Counted from the stretch's first letter, positions 15,649 to 23,514 are shown. The stretch is 52,156 bases of DNA from Crocinitomicaceae bacterium (GCA_014762645.1 JABURP010000074.1:1-52156), one strand, 5' to 3'. Numbers and translations are program-made. The notes: generated from the sequence alone by a model not told the origin.

Positions 15649-16818
15649 ATGATATCTGTAGAAGACGCCTTAGACCTGGTAGAAAAAAATGTTCAACAAT
15701 CTGCATCAAGAGCTATTGCAGTAAAAGATGCTTTGGGACTCATTTTGGCTGAAGACGTCGCTTCACCTATTGATATGCCTCCTTTTTCTCAATCCGCCAT
15801 GGATGGCTATGCGGTGAATTATGACCCGGCTATCGAAATGTACACGGTTATTGCTGAAATACCAGCAGGAAGTTCCAAATCATACGAATTGGTGAGAGGA
15901 GAGGCCACCCGAATTTTTACAGGAGGACCTGTTCCAAAATCTGCCAATATGGTTATCCGGCAAGAGGATGTCAACGTTGTAGGTAGTCAGATTTCTTTTA
16001 CTCCAGCTGCAGAAGGCGCGAATATCCGTCCAAAGGGCGAACAGATAAAAACCGGAGAAATCGCTATGAAAGCAGGTAGTGAATTAAATCCAGCGGCTAT
16101 AGGTTATCTCAGCACTTTAGGTATTACTGAAGTTCGGGTGTATCCACGCCCCCGAGTGGCAATACTAACTACCGGGAATGAGTTAGTTGCTCCTGGTAAG
16201 GAGTTGAAGTATGGGCAGATCTATGAAAGCAATTCGATTATGTTGGAAGCAGCCTTCAATTATTATGGATTCAGAGATATTTCACAGGTTACAATCCCAG
16301 ATAATTACGAAGACACTGTAGAAGCCATTCAATCTACCCTGAACAGGTGTAACATACTTGTTTTAAGTGGAGGAATATCTGTTGGGGATTATGATTTTGT
16401 GGGCAAAGCACTGCGTGAAACAGGTGTTAAAGAAGTGTTTTATAAGGTTAAACAGAAACCAGGCAAACCTATCTTTTTCGGTATTTATAAAGACAAACTT
16501 GTTTTTGCACTTCCCGGTAATCCGGCTGCGGCAATGACATCTTTTTACTTGTACATTCTTCCTACTTTGAACAAGTGGACCGGTGGAGATTTCGTTGGTT
16601 GTTCCAAAACTGAACTTCCACTATCTACAGACTATACAAGGAAGGGGCAACGCACCGAAATACTGAAAGCATACGCCACAGAAGATGAAGTTAAAATCCT
16701 GGGAGCTCAAAGTTCTGCTATGCTTGGTTCTTTTGCCGAAGCTAATGCCTTGGTCGTCATAACTGAGGATGTGGAACACGTCAGTAAAGGGCAATTTGTT
16801 GTGACCTTACTTCTCTAA
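15649..16818 (+). CDS. moeA: Molybdopterin molybdenumtransferase MoeA
   Basis: MoeA inserts molybdenum into adenylylated molybdopterin. This 389-residue protein shows the family marks in order: MPPFSQSAMDGYAV (about 44-57), IFTGGPVPKSANMVIRQEDV, and the molybdopterin-binding domain with RVAILTTGNELV (about 173-184), LSGGISVGDYDFV (about 240-252) and FALPGNPAAAMTSF. A C-terminal beta barrel follows (about 320-389). The length is close to normal. It starts the cofactor operon moeA-moaD-moaE-moaCB and is preceded by a promoter box inside the 15623-15641 palindrome. The product is cytosolic and serves molybdoenzymes such as the xanthine dehydrogenase encoded at 26436-30148. Confidence 0.95.
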   Translation: MISVEDALDLVEKNVQQSASRAIAVKDALGLILAEDVASPIDMPPFSQSAMDGYAVNYDPAIEMYTVIAEIPAGSSKSYELVRGEATRIFTGGPVPKSANMVIRQEDVNVVGSQISFTPAAEGANIRPKGEQIKTGEIAMKAGSELNPAAIGYLSTLGITEVRVYPRPRVAILTTGNELVAPGKELKYGQIYESNSIMLEAAFNYYGFRDISQVTIPDNYEDTVEAIQSTLNRCNILVLSGGISVGDYDFVGKALRETGVKEVFYKVKQKPGKPIFFGIYKDKLVFALPGNPAAAMTSFYLYILPTLNKWTGGDFVGCSKTELPLSTDYTRKGQRTEILKAYATEDEVKILGAQSSAMLGSFAEANALVVITEDVEHVSKGQFVVTLLL

Positions 16819-16839
16819 GTAAATGTTTCTGTTTGTATA

Positions 16840-16862
16840 GGAGCAACTGTTCTATTTGCTCC
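16840..16862 (+). other. Short hairpin between moeA and moaD
   Basis: GGAGCAA (16840-16846) pairs with TTGCTCC (16856-16862) around a 9-nt loop. No T-run follows, so it is not a clear terminator. It may stabilise the moeA mRNA 3' end ahead of the moaD promoter. Confidence 0.4.
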
Positions 16863-16893
16863 GGAAAAATCTGATTTTGGATGGAATAAACTT

Positions 16894-16901
16894 TATCTTT
16901 G
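16894..16901 (+). promoter_or_regulatory. TAnnTTTG promoter box for moaD
   Basis: TATCTTTG ends 4 nt before the moaD ATG at 16906. It is the same octamer as in the moeA/Rieske palindrome. A TTTG at 16876-16879 is only 14 nt upstream, shorter than usual. If active, it makes a nearly leaderless mRNA and separates moaD-moaE-moaCB from moeA. Confidence 0.5.
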
Positions 16902-16905
16902 TATC

Positions 16906-17145
16906 ATGAAAGTTCATGTAGTTTATTTTGCACAAGTAGCTGAAAAGATTGGACTCTCGAAGGAGGAGATCGAATTGCCGGACGGATCAAATTCAACAGA
17001 CTTGTTAACGGTTTTGTATAACAAATATCCCATGTTGCGTGATTTGACCTTTAAGGTTGCTGTAGATCACGAATTATCTAACAGACAGTTAGCGCTAAAA
17101 CCTGATTGCGAGGTAGCCTTACTTCCACCATTTGCAGGTGGTTAA
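16906..17145 (+). CDS. moaD: Molybdopterin synthase sulfur carrier MoaD
   Basis: This is a 79-residue ubiquitin-like sulfur carrier ending in Gly-Gly (LLPPFAGG). The C-terminal Gly becomes a thiocarboxylate and donates sulfur to precursor Z within the MoaD2-MoaE2 complex. The beginning, MKVHVVYFAQVAEKIG, and the following helix DLLTVLYNKYPML are typical. The moaE start lies 11 bp downstream, as expected for subunits of one complex. A MoeB-type activating enzyme, needed to charge MoaD, is not in the window. Confidence 0.93.
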   Translation: MKVHVVYFAQVAEKIGLSKEEIELPDGSNSTDLLTVLYNKYPMLRDLTFKVAVDHELSNRQLALKPDCEVALLPPFAGG

Positions 17146-17156
17146 ATCAATTTATT

Positions 17157-17600
17157 ATGACAGAAACAAAATATAAAAATGTATTTGTAGAAGGACCAAT
17201 TACTCCTGAAAAGATTGCTACTTCAATTGCACATCACCAGGTTAAAACACAAATTGGTGCACACGATATTTTTTTAGGTCAGGTAAGAGCGGACGAAATT
17301 GAAGGGAAAACTGTTCAGGCGATAGATTATTCAGCTTATGAGGATATGGCATTGAAAGTTTTTCACGAAATCCGTGAATCCGCATTTGACAAATTTGACT
17401 TAACCTGTATGCATATTTACCACAGTAAAGGAATTGTCAAGTCCGGTGAAATTTGCCTGTTCGTTTTTACCTCTTCGGCCCACCGAAAAGAAGCAATGGA
17501 TGCGTGCAGATATATTGTTGAGGAGATCAAAGAAAAAGCACCTGTTTTTGGCAAGGAGTTGTTTGAAGATGATTCCCATCAATGGAAAGTGAATAAATAA
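17157..17600 (+). CDS. moaE: Molybdopterin synthase catalytic subunit MoaE
   Basis: This 147-residue cytosolic enzyme uses MoaD thiocarboxylates to build the dithiolene of molybdopterin. The sequence shows GAHDIFLGQVR, then YSAYEDMALKVF, and the active-site stretch SSAHRKEAMDACRYIVEEIKEKAPVFGKE, which holds the conserved Arg and Lys residues. The start at 17157 (MTETKYKNVF) is chosen because it lies just after the moaD stop; an upstream in-frame ATG would sit inside moaD. It is followed 19 bp later by the moaC-moaB fusion. Confidence 0.95.
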   Translation: MTETKYKNVFVEGPITPEKIATSIAHHQVKTQIGAHDIFLGQVRADEIEGKTVQAIDYSAYEDMALKVFHEIRESAFDKFDLTCMHIYHSKGIVKSGEICLFVFTSSAHRKEAMDACRYIVEEIKEKAPVFGKELFEDDSHQWKVNK

Positions 17601-17619
17601 CGCCAAATCATCACCAATT

Positions 17620-18534
17620 ATGGTCGATATAACTTCTAAAACAACCACCTTACGCATAGCAGTAGCTGAAGCCATTGTAAAAGTAAGTCAGGAAGCTACA
17701 ATAGATGCAATAAAGCAGGATAAGGTTCCTAAAGGCAATGTGTTTGAGATGTCAAAAGCAGCAGGCTTACTTGGCGTTAAAAAAACTCCGGACTTATTGC
17801 CGGATTGTCACCCTATGCCCATTGAACATTGTAAAATAAGTTATGAGGTTGAAGGATTGACGATCAAAATCACGGTACTGGTGAAAACCATTTACAAAAC
17901 CGGAGTTGAAGTGGAAGCCATGCATGGAGCATCTGTCGTAGCATTGAATATGTACGACATGTTGAAACCTATTGATAAAGGGGTTGAAATTGGTTCTATT
18001 AAACTTCAACATAAAAAAGGTGGTAAGTCTGATTTCAAAGACAAGTTTTTAGATCGATCTGATCTTAAAGCGGCGGTAATTGTTTGTTCGGATACAATCT
18101 CTGCAGGGCAAAAAGAAGACAAGGCGGGGAAAGCCATCATAGAAAAATTGAAAGAATCCAATGTTGAGATTGGAGCATATGAAGTTATTCCGGATGAACG
18201 TGACCAGATCAGAGGACGATTTAAAGTATTTACAGATGAAAAATACAACCTGATCATATTTACAGGCGGCACCGGTTTATCAGCACGTGACGTTACACCT
18301 GATTCGCTAGAGGATATGATTGACAGGCGAATTCCCGGCATAGAGGAAGCTATTCGTCAATACGGTCAGGAGCGTATGCCGTACGCCATGTTATCAAGAA
18401 GTCTTGTTGGAGTTAAAGGTGGATCACTACTTCTTTGCCTCCCCGGATCTACCAAAGGAGCACAAGAGAGCATGGACGCCATCTTCCCATTCGTTTTACA
18501 CGTTTTCGGAATTCTTAAAGGCGCGGGACACTAA
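17620..18534 (+). CDS. MoaC-MoaB fusion for molybdenum cofactor synthesis
   Basis: This is a bifunctional 304-residue protein. The N-terminal half (about 1-140) is MoaC, the cyclic pyranopterin monophosphate synthase that acts after MoaA: it has FEMSKAAGLLGVKKTPDLLPDCHPMPIEH (first part) and VEAMHGASVVALNMYDM. The C-terminal half (about 147-304) is MoaB/MogA-like, the molybdopterin adenylyltransferase: AAVIVCSDTISAGQKEDKAG, FTGGTGLSARDVTPD and a closing LCLPGSTKGAQES. MoaC and MoaB are usually separate genes, but such moaCB fusions occur in several phyla including Bacteroidota. The MoaC part starts abruptly (MVDITSKTTTLRIA), consistent with a full domain. moaA is missing from this operon, so the first step is encoded elsewhere. 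Confidence 0.93.
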   Translation: MVDITSKTTTLRIAVAEAIVKVSQEATIDAIKQDKVPKGNVFEMSKAAGLLGVKKTPDLLPDCHPMPIEHCKISYEVEGLTIKITVLVKTIYKTGVEVEAMHGASVVALNMYDMLKPIDKGVEIGSIKLQHKKGGKSDFKDKFLDRSDLKAAVIVCSDTISAGQKEDKAGKAIIEKLKESNVEIGAYEVIPDERDQIRGRFKVFTDEKYNLIIFTGGTGLSARDVTPDSLEDMIDRRIPGIEEAIRQYGQERMPYAMLSRSLVGVKGGSLLLCLPGSTKGAQESMDAIFPFVLHVFGILKGAGH

Positions 18535-18542
18535 GGTTCATC

Positions 18543-19268
18543 TTAATTTGAGTGTACAACTTTAAGCGTTTTTCGATCTCCTTCACTATTTTGAAGTGTC
18601 ACGAAATAAACGCCATTTTCCAATCCGGAGAAATCAAATTCCTTTAAGTTCTTCTCACTCGTTATGAGCCGACCAGCCTGATCGAAAATGTTGATTTGAT
18701 AATCTGTAGTTGACGTGAAATACTGGAACATCCCATTTTTGAAAAGCACGTCTGAACCGATCTCAAACTCTTCGGTACCACTTGAATTCAATACTGCGTT
18801 GATTTTCATGGAATACAAATTTGTGCTGGACGGAGATCCAAATACACCACTCACTTTAACCTTCAGGTAAAATGAACTCACAACAGGGTCATAAGTGGGC
18901 AGAATGAAATTAGTTATCGCATAACCTGCACCAACCGATTGCGAGAAAATATTGGTATAACTCACATTGTCCTGACTGTAATCAATCTCAATTGTAGCGT
19001 CCTGGGTAAGTACATCCAGGTATATATCGATATCGTTTGAATTTATATTGAATTGTCGATACGTTTCAAGCGAATAAGAATTTCCGGTGGTTCCGGTAAA
19101 TTGGTAATGATTTACACCATTAATGGATCCTGAACAATTTGAAGTTACCGGTGTCGACCAACCGGTCCATCCATCTGATGTTCCGTTTCCGGTTTCATAA
19201 ACTGTTGTCTGTCCAAAAGAAATAACACCAAGTAGCGTACTTGCAAAAAGAGTAAATAGTTTAGTCAT
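18543..19268 (-). CDS. Secreted T9SS protein, paralogue A
   Basis: This 241-residue protein has a signal peptide (MTKLFTLFASTLLGVISFG) and a beta-sandwich domain beginning TTVYETGNGTSDGWTGWSTP. A T9SS sorting module closes it (FQYFTSTTDYQINIFDQAGRLI, NGVYFVTLQ, KTLKVV). The Gly/Trp-rich start and the beta-sheet pattern match the protein encoded just upstream at 19398-20408, so the two are tandem paralogues. No catalytic motif is visible. It could be an adhesin or a carbohydrate-binding coat protein, but this cannot be decided from sequence alone. It ends 8 bp from the convergent moaCB stop. Confidence 0.72.
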   Translation of the reverse strand: MTKLFTLFASTLLGVISFGQTTVYETGNGTSDGWTGWSTPVTSNCSGSINGVNHYQFTGTTGNSYSLETYRQFNINSNDIDIYLDVLTQDATIEIDYSQDNVSYTNIFSQSVGAGYAITNFILPTYDPVVSSFYLKVKVSGVFGSPSSTNLYSMKINAVLNSSGTEEFEIGSDVLFKNGMFQYFTSTTDYQINIFDQAGRLITSEKNLKEFDFSGLENGVYFVTLQNSEGDRKTLKVVHSN

Positions 19269-19320
19269 AAATAATTTTTAAAGTAATCCAATATACGAAA
19301 CATTGACTTTTCACATCCAT

Positions 19321-19361
19321 AAAAAACCTTAGTTAACAAAAGCAACAATCCTTGTTAACTA
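19321..19361 (-). terminator. Perfect 10-bp hairpin and T-run after paralogue B gene
   Basis: TAGTTAACAA (19330-19339) pairs perfectly with TTGTTAACTA (19352-19361). On the minus strand it is followed by a run of six T (19321-19326). This makes it a likely terminator for the upstream T9SS gene and separates the two paralogues. Confidence 0.7.
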
Positions 19362-19397
19362 TATTTCAATGAGATAAGAAGAAAATGAAATTGGTAC

Positions 19398-20408
19398 CTA
19401 TTCTCCGGCAAAAATCTTAATCGTCTTACGCAGACCTTCTCCTGTCTGTATACTTACAAAGTATACGCCGCGAATAAAGTGAGCGGTATTGTATTCGATC
19501 AAATTTTTCTCCGAATAGATGACTTTTCCAGTGATGTCGTATATTTTTACTTCATAATCACCCTGTGGTTCTTTGACCCTTAGGAAATTATTGTAAAACA
19601 CGAGCTGATTAGTAGTTGTCAATTCATTTACGTCACCGGCAGTTGTCACATTTATGATTACTTCATTAGATGTTTCAGGTACTCCCCCAAATACACTTTG
19701 ACATATTACATAATAGGTTCCAGCGCCTCCAAAATTCGGAGTGTAGGTAAGTCCGGTTTGAGCAGGTGCAAAAGAAACATAACCCGATCCTGAGACGGTA
19801 GAGTATTTCCACTCTCTTGAGTCAGCAGCAGCTGGTGATTCAGTTGCAGTTAGCGTTGTACCATTGGCCCCAACCAATATGTTTTGGGTAGCGGTAGGTG
19901 CAATGCTTACACTGTTAGACGGCGCACTGTTCATCCAAAAGCTCTTCAGTTGCATTTTTGAAGGGCTTCCAATTACCCCTTCTACTTTAATGCGTATGAA
20001 AAAGTTGCTTTGTGCAGATGTATAACCGACCAAACTCATGGTTTGCTCTGCATAAGCTCCCCAGGAATCATTTGCGATCACGGTATAATTTGTCCCATCC
20101 GTACTATATTCGAAAGAAATTAAGCAAGATTGAGTTGTTGCTGTCAAATATAGATCTAACGGGTTGTCTGTGAATGAGAAATTCCTGGTGACTTTAAAAT
20201 TATAGGGTTCACCATTCGCGCCATTGAATTGAAATTCCCAGGCGTGATTTCCTGTATAGGTTGGTGGGTCCACATTAGGTGAACTTGATTCAACGGTCCA
20301 TCCCGTCCAGTCATCATTGAACGTAACACCCGTAGAATAAATAGTTGTTTGAGAGATTAGAGGCGAACTAAAGAGTAGTATGACTGCCAGAGTAATAGCT
20401 CTTTTCAT
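19398..20408 (-). CDS. Secreted T9SS protein, paralogue B, with Ig-like segment
   Basis: This 336-residue protein is read from the ATG at 20408, which gives a clean signal peptide (MKRAITLAVILLFSSPLISQ). An earlier in-frame start would precede it by 30 unlikely residues. The domain TTIYSTGVTFNDDWTGWTVE and its sheet pattern match the neighbour at 18543-19268. A middle segment of about 80 residues (PTATQNILVGANGTTLTATE ... YYVICQSVFGGVPETSNEV) looks like an Ig-like/PKD-type fold of the kind found in Bacteroidota surface proteins. The end is a T9SS module: QLVFYNNFLRV, VKIYDITGKVIYSEKN, RGVYFVSIQ. The function is unknown. Confidence 0.75.
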   Translation of the reverse strand: MKRAITLAVILLFSSPLISQTTIYSTGVTFNDDWTGWTVESSSPNVDPPTYTGNHAWEFQFNGANGEPYNFKVTRNFSFTDNPLDLYLTATTQSCLISFEYSTDGTNYTVIANDSWGAYAEQTMSLVGYTSAQSNFFIRIKVEGVIGSPSKMQLKSFWMNSAPSNSVSIAPTATQNILVGANGTTLTATESPAAADSREWKYSTVSGSGYVSFAPAQTGLTYTPNFGGAGTYYVICQSVFGGVPETSNEVIINVTTAGDVNELTTTNQLVFYNNFLRVKEPQGDYEVKIYDITGKVIYSEKNLIEYNTAHFIRGVYFVSIQTGEGLRKTIKIFAGE

Positions 20409-20522
20409 GGCATAAGTATTAGTTTGTAATAGGCTGTTTTTTTGTCTGTAATTAACGTTTGTCGCCGATAATGTACAAATTAACCAGAAATAAAGCAAGT
20501 TTTTACATTTCTTTCAAAAAGT

Positions 20523-20554
20523 TTTGAAAGTTCTAAAATTTTGTTTTACATTTG
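20523..20554 (+). promoter_or_regulatory. Two-part Bacteroidota promoter for the GbsR-like gene
   Basis: A -33 TTTG (20523-20526) and a -7 box TACATTTG (20547-20554) are separated by 20 nt, the expected spacing. The box ends 4 nt before the ATG at 20559, so the transcript would be leaderless or nearly so. This is the best-formed promoter in the window. Confidence 0.75.
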
Positions 20555-20558
20555 ATGT

Positions 20559-21065
20559 ATGGATATTGAAGAAGCAAAAATGGAATTTGTACATACCTGG
20601 GGGACCATTGGAAGCTCTTGGGGAATTCCACGTTCAATGGCACAAATACATGCTCTATTGCTGGCAAATAAAGAAGCGTTAAGCACTGAAGATGTTATGG
20701 ATACCATTCAAATATCCCGAGGAAATGCCAACATCAATATTCGCGAATTAATTAACTGGAATCTGGTACAAAAGCAGCATAAATTAGGAGAAAGGAAAGA
20801 ATATTTTTCTGCCAATGCGAATATTATGACCATGGCCCAAAACATTGTACAAGAACGCAAAAAACGCGAGTTGCAACCTGTATTGGATTTATTAAATAAA
20901 CTTAAACAAGAAAATATTGAAGGAAACAATGAAGAGGTAGAACATTTCAGAAATCTCATGCAGGAATTGGATGAATTTATCCAACAACTTGACCAGCTAT
21001 CTGAGATTTGGCTAAAAATGAAGGATAATTACTTCTTTAAAAAGATGATCGGAGCAATGAGCTAA
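20559..21065 (+). CDS. GbsR/MarR-like transcriptional regulator
   Basis: This 168-residue cytosolic DNA-binding protein has a winged helix-turn-helix (about 18-90) with GIPRSMAQIHALLLANKEAL, STEDVMDTIQISRGNANINI as the recognition region, and the wing QKQHKLGERKEYF. The C-terminal part is a long charged coiled coil (about 95-168) suitable for dimerisation. The start MDIEEAKMEFVHTWGTIGSSWG is typical of GbsR-family members, which respond to small ligands such as choline in Bacillus. What it controls here is unknown. Candidates are the membrane-protein gene just downstream or the T9SS genes behind it. The near-leaderless start fits tight promoter-linked control. Confidence 0.82.
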   Translation: MDIEEAKMEFVHTWGTIGSSWGIPRSMAQIHALLLANKEALSTEDVMDTIQISRGNANINIRELINWNLVQKQHKLGERKEYFSANANIMTMAQNIVQERKKRELQPVLDLLNKLKQENIEGNNEEVEHFRNLMQELDEFIQQLDQLSEIWLKMKDNYFFKKMIGAMS

Positions 21066-21110
21066 CTCTTTTTTTGCCTCAAACTTTCAATTTTTTCTAA
21101 AACTTCTGAC

Positions 21111-21575
21111 ATGAAAGGAAATCAAAAGATAAATTATAAAATAGTCCTGAAGGGATTATTATTTATACCAATTGTAAATTTATATACTGCTATATGCGCA
21201 TCATTGATGTATCCGCTTATTAATGAAGATGGTGTGATCGGTTCAATTGTGATGATTACTATAGGCGGTTTACTCTACGGTTCCGTACTATGGATCCCGG
21301 CGGGACTAGCATGCCTGGCCATAGAAGCGCCCATACTAAAATCATACCCCACAAGAAATACGGTACTATTGATTTACATTATCGAAACCATACTTGCTAC
21401 AACGGTTATTACACTTATTCTACACGAAAGTTTTATAGAACTCGGATTCATACCTGTCGCCGTTGGAATTGTTTTGACACAACTCACTCGCTTGTGGTTC
21501 ATTTCTTATAAAGGAAGATGGTATAAAAATCCCCGTTCAAATGATGAAACACCATTAGATGATTTTGATAAATAA
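21111..21575 (+). CDS. Hypothetical membrane protein with four helices
   Basis: I do not recognise this family. The 154-residue protein has about four hydrophobic segments (roughly 11-33, 41-70, 82-103 and 108-128), short loops and a charged C-terminal tail (YKGRWYKNPRSNDETPLDDF). It lies 45 bp after the GbsR-like regulator and is probably co-transcribed with it. It may therefore be the regulator's target or partner, for instance in membrane stress or osmolyte response. No transport motif is seen. Confidence 0.6.
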   Translation: MKGNQKINYKIVLKGLLFIPIVNLYTAICASLMYPLINEDGVIGSIVMITIGGLLYGSVLWIPAGLACLAIEAPILKSYPTRNTVLLIYIIETILATTVITLILHESFIELGFIPVAVGIVLTQLTRLWFISYKGRWYKNPRSNDETPLDDFDK

Positions 21576-21608
21576 GATGATAAAAGCAGCGCTTATAGAA
21601 AATCGAAT

Positions 21609-21776
21609 TTAACCGGTTCTTCTAAAACCGCCACTTATTAAGCTAATTGCTAGCAATACAAGGGCAATAAAAAATACGATTTTAGCAGCGTAAGCAGCTC
21701 CGGCCGCAATACCACCAAACCCAAAGATTGCTGCAACTAATGCAATAATGAAAAATGCTAATGATAACCTAAACAT
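21609..21776 (-). CDS. DUF1328 small membrane protein
   Basis: This 55-residue protein consists of two hydrophobic helices with the motif FFIIALVAAIFGFGGIAAGA and then AAKIVFFIALVLLAISLISG. The pattern matches the DUF1328 (YtjA-like) family, whose members are about 55 residues long and have unknown function. The start at 21776 (MFRLSLAFF) fits the family; a start 21 bp earlier adds residues not seen in relatives. Such genes are often induced by stress. It is transcribed alone. Confidence 0.8.
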   Translation of the reverse strand: MFRLSLAFFIIALVAAIFGFGGIAAGAAYAAKIVFFIALVLLAISLISGGFRRTG

Positions 21777-21921
21777 AACTATTGAGTTTTGATTCATTTA
21801 ACTAACTACAATATTGCCTCCTAAATGTTATCGTGTTGATTTTTAGTTATTTGTGAAATATTCGATCTTCAATATGAAAACGCATTACCGATTTGAAACT
21901 AACCTTCTAATAATTCATATT

Positions 21922-22410
21922 ATGCCTAGAATAAGATTAGAAACCAAAATAAATGCTCCCATTCAAAGGGTATTTGACCTGTCTAGGAGTATAGATTTGC
22001 ACCTGATCACTACGCGTGAGATGCGGGAAAAAGTAATTGAAGGCAGAAGAAAGGGCCTTATCAATAAACACGAATTTGTTACCTGGAAATGGAAAATATG
22101 GGGTTTACCCCAACGAATGACCTCAGCCATAACCACCATGGCCCGACCATATTTTTTTGAAGATCGAATGATCAAAGGGCCTTTTAACCGACTGGAGCAC
22201 AAACATTACTTCGAGTGTTCTGAAAAAGATAAGAAAACTATTATGAAGGATATCTTTTATTACCGTCCTCCTTTCGGAATACTGGGAACTTTGGTTGACC
22301 AATTGTTTTTACGAAAATATGTAGAACGAATCCTGAAAAAAAGAAATCAGATGATCAAAGACTACGCAGAAAATGACAATAAATGGATGGAAATACTAAA
22401 CATATATTAA
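21922..22410 (+). CDS. SRPBCC-family protein paired with a TIGR01777 epimerase
   Basis: This 162-residue protein of the START/Bet v1-like SRPBCC fold has a hydrophobic ligand cavity. The signature opening MPRIRLETKINAPIQRVFDL and the closing helix with LVDQLFLRKYVERILKKRN are seen. The start at 21922 is preferred because this N-terminus is the family one. It overlaps the next gene by 28 bp, implying translational coupling. In many bacteria this SRPBCC domain and the TIGR01777 epimerase are adjacent or fused, which suggests a joint function. The ligand is not known. Confidence 0.8.
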   Translation: MPRIRLETKINAPIQRVFDLSRSIDLHLITTREMREKVIEGRRKGLINKHEFVTWKWKIWGLPQRMTSAITTMARPYFFEDRMIKGPFNRLEHKHYFECSEKDKKTIMKDIFYYRPPFGILGTLVDQLFLRKYVERILKKRNQMIKDYAENDNKWMEILNIY

Positions 22411-23288
22411 TTGCTGGTGGACGTGGTTTCCTTGGTTTAGAGCTCCACGATTATTTTCAATCACGGGGATTGGCCGTTAAATTACTTACACGAAGACCCC
22501 GTGCGTCAAACGAAGTGTTTTGGGACGGCAAACATTTAGGCGAATGGATGAAGGAAATTGAATGGGCAGATATATTGATCAATTTAGCCGGAAAAAGTGT
22601 CAACTGTAGGTATACCGATAAGAATAAAGCGGAAATACTTTCTTCTAGAATAGACACCACAGCCATTTTGTGTCAGGCAGTAAGTCAAGCATCCAATCCT
22701 CCCGCACTTTGGATAAACTCCAGCAGTGCAACAACCTATGTGCATTCCGAATATCAACAAATGACCGAAGATGAAGGGATAATTGGTGATGACTTTTCCA
22801 TGAATGTTTGTAAAAAATGGGAGACCGAGTTTTTTTCCTGCAACCTGGAACACACCAGGCGGGTAGCTACGCGAACGTCTATTGTACTCGGAAAGTCGGG
22901 CGGAGCGTTGCCCATGCTTAGAAGACTCACCCGTTTCTTCTTAGGAGGTAAACAAGGCGGAGGAAATCAATACTTCAGTTGGATTCATTTCGAAGATTAT
23001 TGCCGTGCCATTGATTTTATCATCAATAATCCAGGAATAGTTGGCCCTGTAAATGTCACATCTCCCAACCCGGTTAAGAATGAACATTTAATGAAAAAAC
23101 TAAGAAAAACCATGAAAGTTCCATTTGGTATACCTCAACCCAAGTGGCTGCTCGAACTTGGAGCTCGAGTAATTGGAACAGAAACTGAATTACTTCTTAA
23201 AAGCAGAAATGTTGTGCCTGAACGATTGCTGGAAAATGGTTTTGAATTCAAACATCCGGATATTGAAAGTGCTCTGAAAGGGTTGTGA
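22383..23288 (+). CDS. TIGR01777-family NAD(P)-dependent epimerase (YfcH/SulA-like)
   Basis: This 301-residue Rossmann-fold protein of the extended short-chain dehydrogenase type has an N-terminal cofactor site ILIAGGRGFLGLEL (about 8-21), then ADILINLAGKSVNCRYTDKNK, WINSSSATTYVH, RTSIVLGKSGGALP, and FSWIHFEDYCRAIDFII. These are the TIGR01777 marks. The catalytic Tyr of classical SDRs is replaced by the family's own arrangement, as in relatives. It starts inside the SRPBCC gene. E. coli YfcH and plant and cyanobacterial homologues belong to this group; a role linked to cell division has been proposed but not settled. The 3' side faces a duplicated repeat at 23302-23514. Confidence 0.85.
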   Translation: MDGNTKHILIAGGRGFLGLELHDYFQSRGLAVKLLTRRPRASNEVFWDGKHLGEWMKEIEWADILINLAGKSVNCRYTDKNKAEILSSRIDTTAILCQAVSQASNPPALWINSSSATTYVHSEYQQMTEDEGIIGDDFSMNVCKKWETEFFSCNLEHTRRVATRTSIVLGKSGGALPMLRRLTRFFLGGKQGGGNQYFSWIHFEDYCRAIDFIINNPGIVGPVNVTSPNPVKNEHLMKKLRKTMKVPFGIPQPKWLLELGARVIGTETELLLKSRNVVPERLLENGFEFKHPDIESALKGL

Positions 23289-23301
23289 ATCTTTAATTAT
23301 A

Positions 23302-23514
23302 CACTCAGGATTGATGATGTTGGTCCGCCCTGGTTCGTTCGCCTTACAGGCGCACTCCCACGACGCAAACAACTGAACTCATTCCTGGTAACACGGGTTT
23401 CGAAATCCTGCGTTTTGTACAAAGATCCCGAGGTTCGCTATGCTCACTCGGGATTGATGATGTTGGTCCGCCCTGGTTCGTTCGCCTTACAGGCGCACTC
23501 CCACGACGCAAACA
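23302..23514. repeat. Direct repeat, 70-bp copies with 143-bp period, at the SpoIIE gene 3' end
   Basis: Bases 23302-23371 recur at 23445-23514 with one mismatch. The second copy holds the last 28 nt of the SpoIIE gene (codons for VCVVGVRL and stop) plus 42 bp of its downstream flank. The first copy lies beyond the gene, with the same stop-codon region. The 73 bp between the copies contain a hairpin, ATCCCGAG/CTCGGGAT at 23425-23432/23447-23454. An inner CGCC-TTACA-GGCG hairpin spans the stop codon in each copy. Confidence 0.93.

Noticed and set aside
16819-16905. Molybdenum-cofactor riboswitch before moaD
   Set aside because: Only one 7-bp hairpin is present and the gap is too short for the large multi-helix Moco element.
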